This document shows, piece after piece, positions 23,335 through 30,720 of a stretch of 34,362 bases of DNA. Under the pieces are notes generated by a model, which saw only the letters and a program-made list of their open reading frames with translations, made no database searches and was not told the origin of the DNA. Each line of letters opens with the position of its first letter. The stretch's first letter is position 1. Where the stretch lies: positions 1 through 34,362 of the IMG/VR virus record IMGVR_UViG_3300032246_000075. The stretch is one strand, 5' to 3'. The position numbers and the translations under genes were made by a program. The DNA comes from a virus.

Positions 23335-25148
23335 TGGCAACACTTGTTGAATTTCGCAATCAAAACCCGCAATACAACGATATGCCAGACCTTGATCTGG
23401 CTAATGCGTTGCATGACAAGTTTTATGCCGATATTCCTAAAAGCCAGTTTTTTCAACAATTAGGCGTTTCTAGCGCACAAATACCTGGCGCAGAAAAGTC
23501 TGCCACATTGCCGCCTAAACAACCGTCTATGCAAGACAAGATTTTGGGTGCTGCTGAAGTACCTCTAACTCTTGGATCGGGATTGATTGCAGGCATGGTT
23601 TCGCCATTGGCGGGTATTTATGGGACGTTAGCAAGCGGCAAATATGGTACGCAAGAGGGCATTAAGGCTGGAGAAAAAACCGCCTCAAATCTTGCCCAAG
23701 CATTGACCTATCAGCCCAGAACAGAAACCGCGCAAAACACCTTGCAATCATTAGCTGGTGCAATTGGCGGCATTCCACCTGTTATTGGAGTTGGTAATGC
23801 TGGCATGGCATTGTTGCCGGAGGCAATTAGCCAAACAAGGCGAGCTGTTGCACCTGCGGTGGCATCTACTCAGCAACGCATGGCGGCGCTTTTACAGCCC
23901 AAACAAACCGCAATGATGGGCGGTGGTGCTGCGTCTACTGATGAGGCTTTACTGCGCCAGCAACGTGCAATGAGCCAGAATATTCCGCTGACTAAAGGCG
24001 AGCAATTGCAAGATTTTGGTCTTTTAAAACGTGAATCTGACATACCAAAAGAAAACCCAGAATTGGCAAAAGGTTTAATTGAATTTAAACAAGGTCAAAA
24101 ACAAAAGATTTTGCAACGTTTTGAAGATTTAGCCGAACAAACAGGAACAAAATCTGTGCCTGTCGACACTAATTTAAGAAGCGTTGGCACTATTGTTGAT
24201 AAAGAAATAGTAAAACAATTTGATGCCAAAAAAGCAAAGGTAGATCAGGCTTACCAAGCGGCCCGAGATGCTGGTGAAACCAAACAAGTAATTAACACTG
24301 CGCCGCTAGATCAGTTTCTTGCCGAAAAAGCGCCAGAAGCTATTTCAGTGCCTGAGATTAATTCGATCAAAGCTAAATTGGATGCACTTAAAACAGCTCG
24401 CAATGGACAAGTGACTATTGATGATGTTGAGAATTTATATCAGGCGGCAGGTCAACTCGGCAAAAAAGGCGATCCATCTGGTGTGTTTATGGGTCAAGTT
24501 AAAGATGTCATCAATGACATAACAGAAGGTAAAGGTGGAGATTTATACCGAGCCGCTAGAACGCAACGCAAAGAGCTTGGCAATGATTTTGAAAACACTT
24601 ATCGAGTGGCTAAATTGCTTGGCACAAAAGGCGGTTATGCAGATCGAGCCGTGGCGCTTGATGATGTGTTTTCTCATGTAGTGCTTGAAGGCAGTTTGGA
24701 AGAAATGCGAACTGTTACGCAATTACTTAAAAAAGGTGGGCCACAAGGTCAACAGGCTTATGCAGAGCTGCAAGGTCAGACTGTTCAGTATTTGAAAGAT
24801 CAACTAACCAAGAATGCAAGCGATGAATTGTCTTATGCAAAACTAAAAAATGCAATTAATAACTTAGATCAAGAAGAAAAATTAACATATATGTTTGGCA
24901 AGCAAGGGCGTGAAATTTTAATTGATTTAAGAGATACTTTAAAAGATGCTTTGGTTAAACCGCCTGGCACTGTTAACTATTCCAACACTGGTAGCGTAGT
25001 GCTTAGAGGATTGGAAAAATTAGCAGCTTTAAAATTTCCATTGGCAAAAGATGCGGTTAATATGGCTAAAAATATAGAAATCAAAAAACAAGTGGAAGAA
25101 TCTACAAAATACAACGCATTGGCTGATGCTTTGAAAGGTAAAAAATGA
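23334..25148 (+). CDS. Internal virion / ejection protein, large, membrane-active
   Basis: A 604-residue protein. Two Gly/Ala/Leu-rich hydrophobic stretches near residues 67-100 and 135-160 (VPLTLGSGLIAGMVSPLAGIYG, AIGGIPPVIGVGNAGMALLPEA) could cross the inner membrane during DNA entry. The rest is helical and charged. The first 40 residues (LVEFRNQNPQYNDMPDLDLANALHDKFY) form a small motif known from ejected polyvalent-type phage proteins. No lytic transglycosylase motif is seen. It likely helps form the DNA-entry channel. Confidence 0.8.
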   Translation: MATLVEFRNQNPQYNDMPDLDLANALHDKFYADIPKSQFFQQLGVSSAQIPGAEKSATLPPKQPSMQDKILGAAEVPLTLGSGLIAGMVSPLAGIYGTLASGKYGTQEGIKAGEKTASNLAQALTYQPRTETAQNTLQSLAGAIGGIPPVIGVGNAGMALLPEAISQTRRAVAPAVASTQQRMAALLQPKQTAMMGGGAASTDEALLRQQRAMSQNIPLTKGEQLQDFGLLKRESDIPKENPELAKGLIEFKQGQKQKILQRFEDLAEQTGTKSVPVDTNLRSVGTIVDKEIVKQFDAKKAKVDQAYQAARDAGETKQVINTAPLDQFLAEKAPEAISVPEINSIKAKLDALKTARNGQVTIDDVENLYQAAGQLGKKGDPSGVFMGQVKDVINDITEGKGGDLYRAARTQRKELGNDFENTYRVAKLLGTKGGYADRAVALDDVFSHVVLEGSLEEMRTVTQLLKKGGPQGQQAYAELQGQTVQYLKDQLTKNASDELSYAKLKNAINNLDQEEKLTYMFGKQGREILIDLRDTLKDALVKPPGTVNYSNTGSVVLRGLEKLAALKFPLAKDAVNMAKNIEIKKQVEESTKYNALADALKGKK

Positions 25149-26782
25149 GTTACAACGGCAGCGGTACATTTCAGATAAACACCACTGGACAGCCAGTAGT
25201 CACAGGCACAGTCATTTCGGCAACAACGTTTAATTCTTTGACTGCTGATTTGGCAACAGGCCTGTCTACTGCCATCACAAAGGATGGTCAAACCACCACC
25301 ACAGCGCGTATCCCATTTGCCGCTGGTATCACCTCAACATTAACGACTGATGCCACCAGCACTGGGTCTGGCTCAATTATTACGGCAGGTGGGGTTGGTA
25401 TAGCCAAGAATCTTTATGTTGGCGTGAATGCCAATATAGCGGGTACTTTGGGGGTTACTGGTGTTGCTACATTTAGCGCTACGCCCATTTACTCTAGCTT
25501 GACAGCTTCAAGTGCTGTGGCAACAGATGCGTCCAAAGCGCTTGTGAGCGTTACAAACACAGGCACAGGCAGTAATGTGTTGGCTACTAGCCCAACTTTG
25601 ATAACTCCTATTCTTGGTACGCCAACATCTGCAACATTGACGAATGCAACAGGATTACCTTTAACTACTGGTGTAACAGGTATTTTGCCAGAAGCAAATG
25701 GTGGTACTGGTTCATCTGCTGGTAATCAGATGTTCAAAAACCGCATCATCAACGGCGCAATGGTCATAGACCAAAGAAATGCGGGGGCAAGTGTTACACC
25801 TACAAATGACCAATATTTAACAGACCGCTTTACATACGTTGCGACACAAACATCAAAATTCACAGCGCAACAAAATGCTGGAAGTTTAAGCGCCGCCAAC
25901 AGGCCCGCTGGGTTTATAAATTATCTTGGCTTCACTTCATCATCTGCTTACAGTGTCTTGGCTGGCGACATTTTTGCTGTTCGTCAAAAGATTGAAGGAC
26001 TTAACGTAGCAGATTTAGGTTGGGGAACTGCGAATGCGTCAACAGTAACTTTATCGTTCTGGGTTCGAAGTTCTTTAACAGGAACATTTGCTGGCGCTTT
26101 GCTTAACGCTGACAACAGTCGTTCTTACCCATTTACTTTCACAATCAGCTCCGCAAGCACATGGGAGCAAAAAACCATCACTGTTGCTGGCGACACCTCT
26201 GGCACTTGGTTGACCACAAACGGCATAGGGTTACAGGTTGTTTTTAACCTTGGCACTGGAACAACAAGCAGTGGAACAGCTAATGCGTGGGCATCGGCTG
26301 CATATTTCTCAGCCACTGGCGCAACAAGCGTAGTCGGCACAAACGGCGCAACTTTTTACATCACAGGTGTCCAGCTTGAGAAAGGCTCAACAGCAACGAG
26401 CTTTGACTACAGGCCGTATGGCACTGAGTTGAGTCTGTGCCAGCGGTACTATTACCGTTGGATTCCATCGTCAAATGCAACAGATCAAATTGCAAATGGA
26501 TATGCTTATACAACATCGGCTTGTTTTGTAACTGTTCCCTTTCCAGTGACAATGAGAATTAGGCCAACAGCTTTAGAAACATCTGGAACAAGTAGCGACT
26601 ACAGGGTTGTGTACGGCAGTGGTTCTGTTGCGGTTTGCAATTCTGGGCCATCATTTTCAAATGCAAGTTATGCAAACGGGAATGTTCTTCCCGGCACTGC
26701 CGCTGTTTTAACAGCAAATGGTGGGATTGTTATGCAAAGCGCCACAGTCAACGGTTATCTTGGATGGAGTGCTGAACTATGA
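25145..26782 (+). CDS. Tail fibre / receptor-binding protein
   Basis: A 545-residue protein whose ATG overlaps the previous stop. Residues 1-195 are repetitive Thr/Ser/Gly/Ala beta structure, including GTPTSATLTNATGLPLTTGVTG and LPEANGGTGS, a common phage fibre shaft. The domain from about 198 (MFKNRIINGAMVIDQRNAG) to GVQLEKGSTATSFDYRPYGTELSLCQRYYYRW is a well-known fibre head module, probably a jelly-roll that binds a glycan. A hypervariable C-terminus is typical. It is located after ejection proteins, the normal fibre place. Confidence 0.88.
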   Translation: MSYNGSGTFQINTTGQPVVTGTVISATTFNSLTADLATGLSTAITKDGQTTTTARIPFAAGITSTLTTDATSTGSGSIITAGGVGIAKNLYVGVNANIAGTLGVTGVATFSATPIYSSLTASSAVATDASKALVSVTNTGTGSNVLATSPTLITPILGTPTSATLTNATGLPLTTGVTGILPEANGGTGSSAGNQMFKNRIINGAMVIDQRNAGASVTPTNDQYLTDRFTYVATQTSKFTAQQNAGSLSAANRPAGFINYLGFTSSSAYSVLAGDIFAVRQKIEGLNVADLGWGTANASTVTLSFWVRSSLTGTFAGALLNADNSRSYPFTFTISSASTWEQKTITVAGDTSGTWLTTNGIGLQVVFNLGTGTTSSGTANAWASAAYFSATGATSVVGTNGATFYITGVQLEKGSTATSFDYRPYGTELSLCQRYYYRWIPSSNATDQIANGYAYTTSACFVTVPFPVTMRIRPTALETSGTSSDYRVVYGSGSVAVCNSGPSFSNASYANGNVLPGTAAVLTANGGIVMQSATVNGYLGWSAEL

Positions 26783-26934
26783 TTTTCAAAATTCATTCAA
26801 CCAACATGGACGGTCAAGTCATCTATGCTCGCATTGACGATGATGGCTTGTGCCGCCTGACTTGCACAGAAGACTACCCAGAGTTCAAGGCTTGGGTGGC
26901 TGAAGGTAACACACCAGAGCCTAGCGATGATTGA
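26779..26934 (+). CDS. Small protein following tail fibre
   Basis: A 51-residue protein (MIFKIHSTNMDGQVIYARID at the start), ATG 26779 overlapping the fibre stop and TGA at 26932-26934 overlapping the next gene by 8 nt. It contains RLTCTEDYPEFKAWVAEGNTPEP, as in small proteins that follow fibre genes and may assist fibre assembly. It is not proven to be a chaperone; the function is unknown. Confidence 0.72.
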   Translation: MIFKIHSTNMDGQVIYARIDDDGLCRLTCTEDYPEFKAWVAEGNTPEPSDD

Positions 26935-27115
26935 GAAAGACTTCGCAGTGCATGAGGCAGTCTGCGCCCAACGCTACACAGCGATAGAGAAGTCGTTTGT
27001 AGAAGGCGACCGCCGCATGACGCGTATTGAGTACCTGCTCTACATCGTCATCGGCGCTGTGTTGCTGGGGCCAGGCTTTGCTGGCGAGCTGATCAAAAAA
27101 GTTTTGGGGCTGTAA
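26927..27115 (+). CDS. Small single-TM protein at start of lysis region
   Basis: A 62-residue protein with a cytoplasmic charged N-terminus (DFAVHEAVCAQRYTAIEKSF) and one membrane helix at about 41-60 (YIVIGAVLLGPGFAGELIKK). The family recurs beside lysis genes; it could be a pinholin-like or regulatory membrane protein. Single-TM holins exist, but the two-TM protein at 28123 is a better holin candidate. The stop at 27113-27115 abuts the next coding region. Confidence 0.72.
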   Translation: MIEKDFAVHEAVCAQRYTAIEKSFVEGDRRMTRIEYLLYIVIGAVLLGPGFAGELIKKVLGL

Positions 27116-27796
27116 ATTGACCCGATCACGATCCTCTTCGCCGCAAAAGCCTGTGTTAGTGCAATCCGCGAAGGAACCGAGCTTTATAAGCAAGCCAAAG
27201 AGTCTTTCTTGGAGGTTAAGTCCACTGTTGACCAAGCTATTGGTGTTGCCGTTGAGGTGCGAGGATTCTGGTCAAAGCTCTTCGGAGCAAAAACCAATGC
27301 GCCCAAGTCTGTGGCGAAAAAGAAGGAAAAGTATGTAGCTGTTGACGAAACCAAAGTGATGTCTGGAATTGTGGAACAGTTAACCACCTTTTTTAGACTT
27401 CAAGAACAGTTGGCGGCACACATTCGGGAAGAGGAAGAGAAAAGCAAAAACGTTTATGACCCCAATGCCAACTTGATGGAAGCGGCCCTGAAACGCATCA
27501 TGGCGCAAGACCAAATGGCGGCTTTGGAGGTTGAGATACGAGAGGCGATGGTGTACGGTGCGCCGCCCGAGATGGGGGCTTTGTACAGTCGAACGTTTGA
27601 GACAAGAGACATTATTGCGGCAGAGCAAGAGCAGGCAAGACTAAAGCAGGAGGCAAAAGAGAGGTACAAGGCATGGCAACGTCAGGAAGCAAAAAGAAAC
27701 TTCCAAGCAACGTCAGCGTACCTCGCGGCGACCTTAATCCTTATCGCATACCTGTGGATGTTTCTAGCAATCGTCAACAGGTGGGGGAAGACATAA
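27116..27796 (+). CDS. Unknown C-terminally membrane-anchored protein; likely ATT start
   Basis: A 226-residue protein if translation begins at ATT 27116, directly after the previous stop. The N-terminus then reads (M)DPITILFAAKACVSAIREG, the expected beginning for this phage family, with GGGG at 27106-27109 six bases upstream. The next standard start, TTG 27209, would lose 31 conserved-looking residues. The body is a charged helix (RLQEQLAAHIREEEEKSK), with one C-terminal membrane segment (about 199-219, AATLILIAYLWMFLAIV). The function is unknown; membrane location and place suggest a lysis or entry-exclusion role. Confidence 0.75.
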   Translation: MDPITILFAAKACVSAIREGTELYKQAKESFLEVKSTVDQAIGVAVEVRGFWSKLFGAKTNAPKSVAKKKEKYVAVDETKVMSGIVEQLTTFFRLQEQLAAHIREEEEKSKNVYDPNANLMEAALKRIMAQDQMAALEVEIREAMVYGAPPEMGALYSRTFETRDIIAAEQEQARLKQEAKERYKAWQRQEAKRNFQATSAYLAATLILIAYLWMFLAIVNRWGKT

Positions 27797-28041
27797 TGGG
27801 TTGGATTGCTTGCTGTGTTCTTGTCGCATTCTTGTTGCCAATGGGCGCTATGCTGTATTTGGACATTCTGGATGCCAAACATGAGGTCAAGGCACAAGCT
27901 GAAAAGATTGAACGGTTAAGACGCGAGATTGAAAGGAAAAAACGTGACAAAGAGCCTAGTAATATTTCTGACAATCCTGTGTATGACAGGGTGCGAAGAC
28001 CGATTTCGTTATCCATGCCAAGACCCGAAAAACTGGAGTAA
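27796..28041 (+). CDS. Small membrane protein with coiled coil
   Basis: An 81-residue protein from ATG 27796, which overlaps the upstream stop and has GGGGGAAG five bases before it; an upstream in-frame ATG at 27673 lies deep in the preceding gene and is less likely. One N-terminal membrane helix (WIACCVLVAFLLPMGAMLYLDIL) is followed by a charged coiled coil (VKAQAEKIERLRREIERKKRD). The topology resembles inner-membrane spanins, but the true Rz is downstream. A second gene is nested in its 3' half in another frame. Function unknown. Confidence 0.65.
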   Translation: MGWIACCVLVAFLLPMGAMLYLDILDAKHEVKAQAEKIERLRREIERKKRDKEPSNISDNPVYDRVRRPISLSMPRPEKLE

Positions 28042-28123
28042 TGCTGAGTGCAAGCCACCTGTTTGCACAGCCACAGGCACTTGCCCTGACCAACTTGTTA
28101 AACCTGAACAGGAGAAAAAGTAA
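27944..28123 (+). CDS. Small Cys-rich phage lipoprotein, overlapping frame
   Basis: A 59-residue protein from GTG 27944, with AAAGGA six bases upstream. The signal peptide SLVIFLTILCMTGC ends in a lipobox-like LCMTGC, so Cys near residue 17 may be lipidated. The mature part RFRYPCQDPKNWSNAECKPPVCTATGTCP has several cysteines and is recognisable in many phages, but its role is unknown. It overlaps the preceding gene for 98 nt, and its stop overlaps the next ATG. Periplasmic or outer-membrane location is expected. Confidence 0.75.
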   Translation: MTKSLVIFLTILCMTGCEDRFRYPCQDPKNWSNAECKPPVCTATGTCPDQLVKPEQEKK

Positions 28124-28425
28124 TGCCTACCATTGGACTTAAACAAAGCACCCGCATGACCGCAGAAGAAATTGAGGTTCGCATATGGGCTTGCGTTATT
28201 GTGGCCTTGGTGTTCATCCTGATCGGTTCTATGGGGATGTTCTTGTATTCGGTCACTTACGTCACCCAACCAATGGCTGGCATGGCTCCGATTGACAAGG
28301 TTTACACCACTCAAATCAGCACAATCATGGTGTTTGTGTCTGGCGTTTTAGGTGGTGTTGCTGGTCGATCTGGTGTGTCTGCTGTAGCTAAAGTCGCTGC
28401 CAAACCAGAGCCTGAAACCCCATGA
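28123..28425 (+). CDS. Probable holin (two-TM)
   Basis: A 100-residue protein with an AGGAG site upstream of ATG 28123. Two hydrophobic helices are visible: about 21-44 (WACVIVALVFILIGSMGMFLYSV) and about 67-86 (ISTIMVFVSGVLGGVAG), separated by a short polar loop (MAPIDKVYTTQ), with a charged C-terminus. It is placed just before Rz and endolysin, matching a class II holin. It would form membrane lesions that release or activate the endolysin. No direct proof exists from sequence alone. Confidence 0.72.
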   Translation: MPTIGLKQSTRMTAEEIEVRIWACVIVALVFILIGSMGMFLYSVTYVTQPMAGMAPIDKVYTTQISTIMVFVSGVLGGVAGRSGVSAVAKVAAKPEPETP

Positions 28426-28880
28426 AAGGGCTGTTATCTGGTCTTATAACCCTGCTTCTAACCTTTGGTGGGGGCTATTGGTACGGCAAGCACGTTGAAA
28501 TTAAAGCCCAGCAAACAGAGGTGAATCGTCTAAATGCTGAAGCTCGAGTTAAAGAAGAGGCGCTTGGTAACGCCTTGGTTGCCACTACAAACGCATTGAG
28601 GAAGACAAATGAAAAAGCAAAACTGGCTGTGCGTGAGCGTAATGCTGCTATTGACAGTGGTGCTCTCAAGTTGCGCGTCAAAACGACCTGCCCCATACCA
28701 GCCTCCACAGATACCGCCCTTGCCTCCAGAGATAGCATTCAAGCAGAATCCGAACTTGACCGAGAGACTGCTAAAGCTCTTGTCGCCATCACCGACCAAG
28801 GAGATGCCAACACCCACCAGCTCAACGCCTGCATCGATGCCTACAACGCCGCCTATCAAACCTTGAAAGGAAAACCATGA
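28422..28880 (+). CDS. Inner-membrane spanin (Rz-like)
   Basis: A 152-residue protein with one N-terminal membrane helix (SGLITLLLTFGGGYWYG) followed by a long periplasmic coiled coil (QQTEVNRLNAEARVKEEAL) and cysteines late (TTCPIP, NACIDAY), the standard Rz topology. It joins Rz1 to span the periplasm and fuse inner and outer membranes at the last lysis step. A complete Rz1 gene lies inside it in the +1 frame. Start ATG 28422 overlaps the holin stop; the stop overlaps the endolysin ATG. Confidence 0.9.
   Translation: MKGLLSGLITLLLTFGGGYWYGKHVEIKAQQTEVNRLNAEARVKEEALGNALVATTNALRKTNEKAKLAVRERNAAIDSGALKLRVKTTCPIPASTDTALASRDSIQAESELDRETAKALVAITDQGDANTHQLNACIDAYNAAYQTLKGKP
28609..28866 (+). CDS. 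Outer-membrane spanin lipoprotein (Rz1-like), nested in Rz
   Basis: An 85-residue protein wholly inside the Rz-like gene in another frame. AGGAAG lies just before ATG 28609. The signal peptide NWLCVSVMLLLTVVLSSC ends in an LSSC lipobox, and the mature part is strongly Pro-rich (PAPYQPPQIPPLPPE), as in lambda Rz1. It would be lipidated and held in the outer membrane, pairing with Rz. The embedded arrangement follows the lambda Rz/Rz1 pattern. Confidence 0.9.
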   Translation: MKKQNWLCVSVMLLLTVVLSSCASKRPAPYQPPQIPPLPPEIAFKQNPNLTERLLKLLSPSPTKEMPTPTSSTPASMPTTPPIKP

Positions 28881-29305
28881 ACTTAACCGAAAACTTTACC
28901 CTTGAAGAACTGACCCACACAGATCACCGTGAGTTTGACAACACCCCAAATGAAAACGAGCTGGCTAATCTTCAGCGCTTGGCTGAGTTTTTGGAACAAG
29001 TCAAAGAAGTTTTGGGCGGCAAACCCATCATGATTAACTCGGCTTTTCGCTGTGCAGAGGTTAACAAAGCCGTGGGATCGTCAGACAAATCACAACACCG
29101 ACTTGGGTGTGCGGCTGATATTCGTGTGCCAGGAATGACCCCTGATGAGGTTGTAAGCGCCATTATTGAATCTGGCTTGCCTTATGACCAAGTAATTCGC
29201 GAGTTTGACCGCTGGACGCACGTTTCAATCCCCAATACTGCGGTGACAACCCCTCGGGAAATGGCCTTAATCATTGACAAGCAGGGAACTCGGGTTTACG
29301 CCTAA
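28877..29305 (+). CDS. Endolysin, peptidase M15 family
   Basis: A 142-residue protein. NSAFRCAEVNKAVG and SQHRLGCAADI give the zinc ligands H74 and D81, and RWTHVSI gives H115, with acidic residues nearby (REFDRW). This is a phage M15-type L-Ala-D-Glu or D-Ala-D-Ala peptidase that cuts peptidoglycan stem peptides. No signal peptide is visible, so it depends on the holin. It is the last gene of the rightward late transcript and its TAA overlaps the stop of the convergent small ORF by 3 nt. Confidence 0.93.
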   Translation: MNLTENFTLEELTHTDHREFDNTPNENELANLQRLAEFLEQVKEVLGGKPIMINSAFRCAEVNKAVGSSDKSQHRLGCAADIRVPGMTPDEVVSAIIESGLPYDQVIREFDRWTHVSIPNTAVTTPREMALIIDKQGTRVYA

Positions 29306-29397
29306 TCGCTAAACAAATAGATTAGCAAAACTAGGCCACCCACACCGACTGCTGCGCCAATAAAAAGAACAAAAATGGTGGTGATTATTTCTCCCAT
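29302..29397 (-). CDS. Tiny membrane peptide (31 aa)
   Basis: The minus-strand frame begins at ATG 29397 and ends at TAG 29302-29304. It encodes 31 residues that are almost one hydrophobic helix (IITTIFVLFIGAAVGVGGLV). The ATG lies inside the end of the preceding minus gene (GAGAAATAA overlap), which suggests coupling. GGGAG lies about 11 bases upstream, which is far. Plausible small gene at the end of the leftward operon, but the reading could be chance. Confidence 0.5.
   Translation of the reverse strand: MGEIITTIFVLFIGAAVGVGGLVLLIYLFSD
29308..29326. terminator. Weak hairpin between convergent operons
   Basis: GCTAA (29308-29312) and TTAGC (29322-29326) make a 5-bp stem with a 9-base loop between the lysin and the leftward operon. 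Neither strand has a clear T-run after it, so it is at best a weak or Rho-aided stop. Confidence 0.25.
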
Positions 29398-29549
29398 CTG
29401 GCGCACATCTCCCTTACTGTTTTGGTCTTTCTGGGTTTCTTGCAAACTTTACTGATGGACTTCTGTCTGGCATTTTGAATCAATTCAGCGGCAGTTGGTG
29501 GACGAGGATGCCAACTCAACACAAATGCCAGCAAAATAATCCAAGGCAT
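29385..29549 (-). CDS. Small secreted or membrane-associated protein (54 aa)
   Basis: The minus-strand ATG at 29549 follows directly after the upstream TAA, with AGAGGA nine bases before it. The N-terminus WIILLAFVLSWHPRPP is a short signal or anchor; the rest is basic (KSISKVCKKPRKTKTVREMC) with two cysteines. It overlaps the 31-aa peptide by 13 nt. It is unknown but has good translation signals. Confidence 0.62.
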   Translation of the reverse strand: MPWIILLAFVLSWHPRPPTAAELIQNARQKSISKVCKKPRKTKTVREMCARWEK

Positions 29550-29870
29550 TTAGATTGATCCTCTTTTAAGCCGCCACTCACGTTCTAGCCTGTTGGCTTT
29601 TGATCTGGTCTTATTGCCTGTTAGCTCAATAAACCCCATCTTTTCCAATTCAGGCAAGCGCCGAGCTACCTGATTGCTGTCCAGCCCTGCCGCCGCAGCA
29701 ATACCGTCTTTGCCCATATTGCCATTTTTAAGCGCTTGCACAATGGCTTTATGGTGTTTGCTAACCAAGTCTGCAACCTGATCAGCGGCCTCAAATGAGG
29801 TTATTGGGTCTGTGGCCCTGACCCGAGGGAATTTCAGGTCAGGAAACCAGATGCGTCCTAGTAAGCTCAT
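29550..29870 (-). CDS. Winged-helix DNA-binding protein
   Basis: A 106-residue protein from ATG 29870; a TTG two codons earlier is possible. RATDPITSFEAADQV leads to a helix-turn-helix/winged-helix core: HHKAIVQALKNGNMGKDGIAAAAGLDSNQVARRLPELEKMGFIELTG, ending with basic residues (TRSKANRLEREWRLKRG). This is like MarR/LexA-fold phage proteins found beside SSB/YqaJ genes. It may regulate early genes or act in replication; the target is unknown. The upstream SSB-tail gene ends a few bases away. Confidence 0.8.
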   Translation of the reverse strand: MSLLGRIWFPDLKFPRVRATDPITSFEAADQVADLVSKHHKAIVQALKNGNMGKDGIAAAAGLDSNQVARRLPELEKMGFIELTGNKTRSKANRLEREWRLKRGSI

Positions 29871-29872
29871 GG

Positions 29873-30118
29873 TCAAAAGGGAATATTGTCAGGAAGATCG
29901 TCAAAACCACCTTTGCGAGGCTTTGCTTCTTCTAGGTCATAACAGTTGGCCCAACCGTTCCAGCCGCCCTCCACCAAAGGCACAGCGTCCATCTTGATTT
30001 TGAGGTTTTCATTGTCATCCAAGAATACTGAGCCAATGTTTTGATAGCGTTTCTTTTCAGCGCCATCTTTGTTGGTGTAAGTGCCAGTAACGACTACGAT
30101 GTTTTTAAATTTTTTCAT
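29873..30118 (-). CDS. Mini single-stranded-DNA-binding-like protein with SSB tail
   Basis: An 81-residue protein. The N-terminal two-thirds has alternating strand-like hydrophobics (NIVVVTGTYTNKDGAEKK, NLKIKMDAVPLVEGGWNGW), fitting a small OB-type fold. The C-terminal GGFDDLPDNIPF closely mimics the acidic DDDIPF tip of bacterial SSB, which binds many host repair proteins. It sits beside YqaJ and ERF, as phage SSBs do. It is shorter than the usual SSB (about 110-180 residues). I infer an SSB or SSB-mimic. It overlaps the YqaJ stop by 4 nt. Confidence 0.72.
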   Translation of the reverse strand: MKKFKNIVVVTGTYTNKDGAEKKRYQNIGSVFLDDNENLKIKMDAVPLVEGGWNGWANCYDLEEAKPRKGGFDDLPDNIPF

Positions 30119-30720
30119 GGGAGGCTTTCAAGTTGTTGAATTTTCAGGTCTACGTCACCCAAAAACTGGATGACTGAATTCTCAAGCAAATTAACCATGT
30201 CTGGGTCATAGTTAATGCGCTTTATGAATAGTTGGTATTTCTCACTAAGACGAGGATCGAAACTTACAAAATCGCACCAAGGGCGGTCTGCACAGGTCAT
30301 TTGCCACATCATCTGAATGACGTATTTCTCAGGCACTTTGCGGTCTAACAGGGTCTGAAGATGCGTGGCTGTATTTGGGCATTTGATCTCCACCATACCC
30401 TCCGCGGCTAGACCATCAGGGGACGCACCAGACATGGTGATCCAAGGGTGGTTGATAAACCCTACCTCAGTCACCAACAAGTCCATTCTGGCCTCATATG
30501 CGGCTCTGGCAAAGGGCTCGGTGTCTGTACCCCATTGCATTGCGGTATTGCTGTAAGACTCGGCAGGCTTGCCTGTTAACCGTTCACAGACCAGTTGGGC
30601 AAGGTAATTCTCGCGGCTGGCGCTTGGCCCTGTTTTGGTCTTGGCAATGATGTCTGCCACACGGCTGGCGGTGACCTTACCGCATCGAGCTGCAAACCAT
30701 TCTTCTGTACGCTGTTCCAT
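30115..30720 (-). CDS. YqaJ-family (lambda exonuclease-like) recombinase nuclease
   Basis: A 201-residue protein with the complete nuclease signature: RTEEWFAARCGKVTASRVADI at the start, then WGTDTEPFAR (E68), GASPDGL (D102) and VEIKCPN (E111-x-K113). This two-metal fold resects double-stranded DNA 5'-3' to expose single strands for the annealing protein next door. Length and residues are standard; no defect is visible. The start ATG at 30720 overlaps the ERF stop, implying coupled synthesis of nuclease and annealer. Confidence 0.93.
   Translation of the reverse strand: MEQRTEEWFAARCGKVTASRVADIIAKTKTGPSASRENYLAQLVCERLTGKPAESYSNTAMQWGTDTEPFARAAYEARMDLLVTEVGFINHPWITMSGASPDGLAAEGMVEIKCPNTATHLQTLLDRKVPEKYVIQMMWQMTCADRPWCDFVSFDPRLSEKYQLFIKRINYDPDMVNLLENSVIQFLGDVDLKIQQLESLP

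Noticed and set aside
27117-27338. TTG-start frame of 73 codons overlapping the ATT-start gene
   Set aside because: Ser/Arg-rich low-quality reading in a different frame; the overlapping ATT frame gives a conserved-looking protein.
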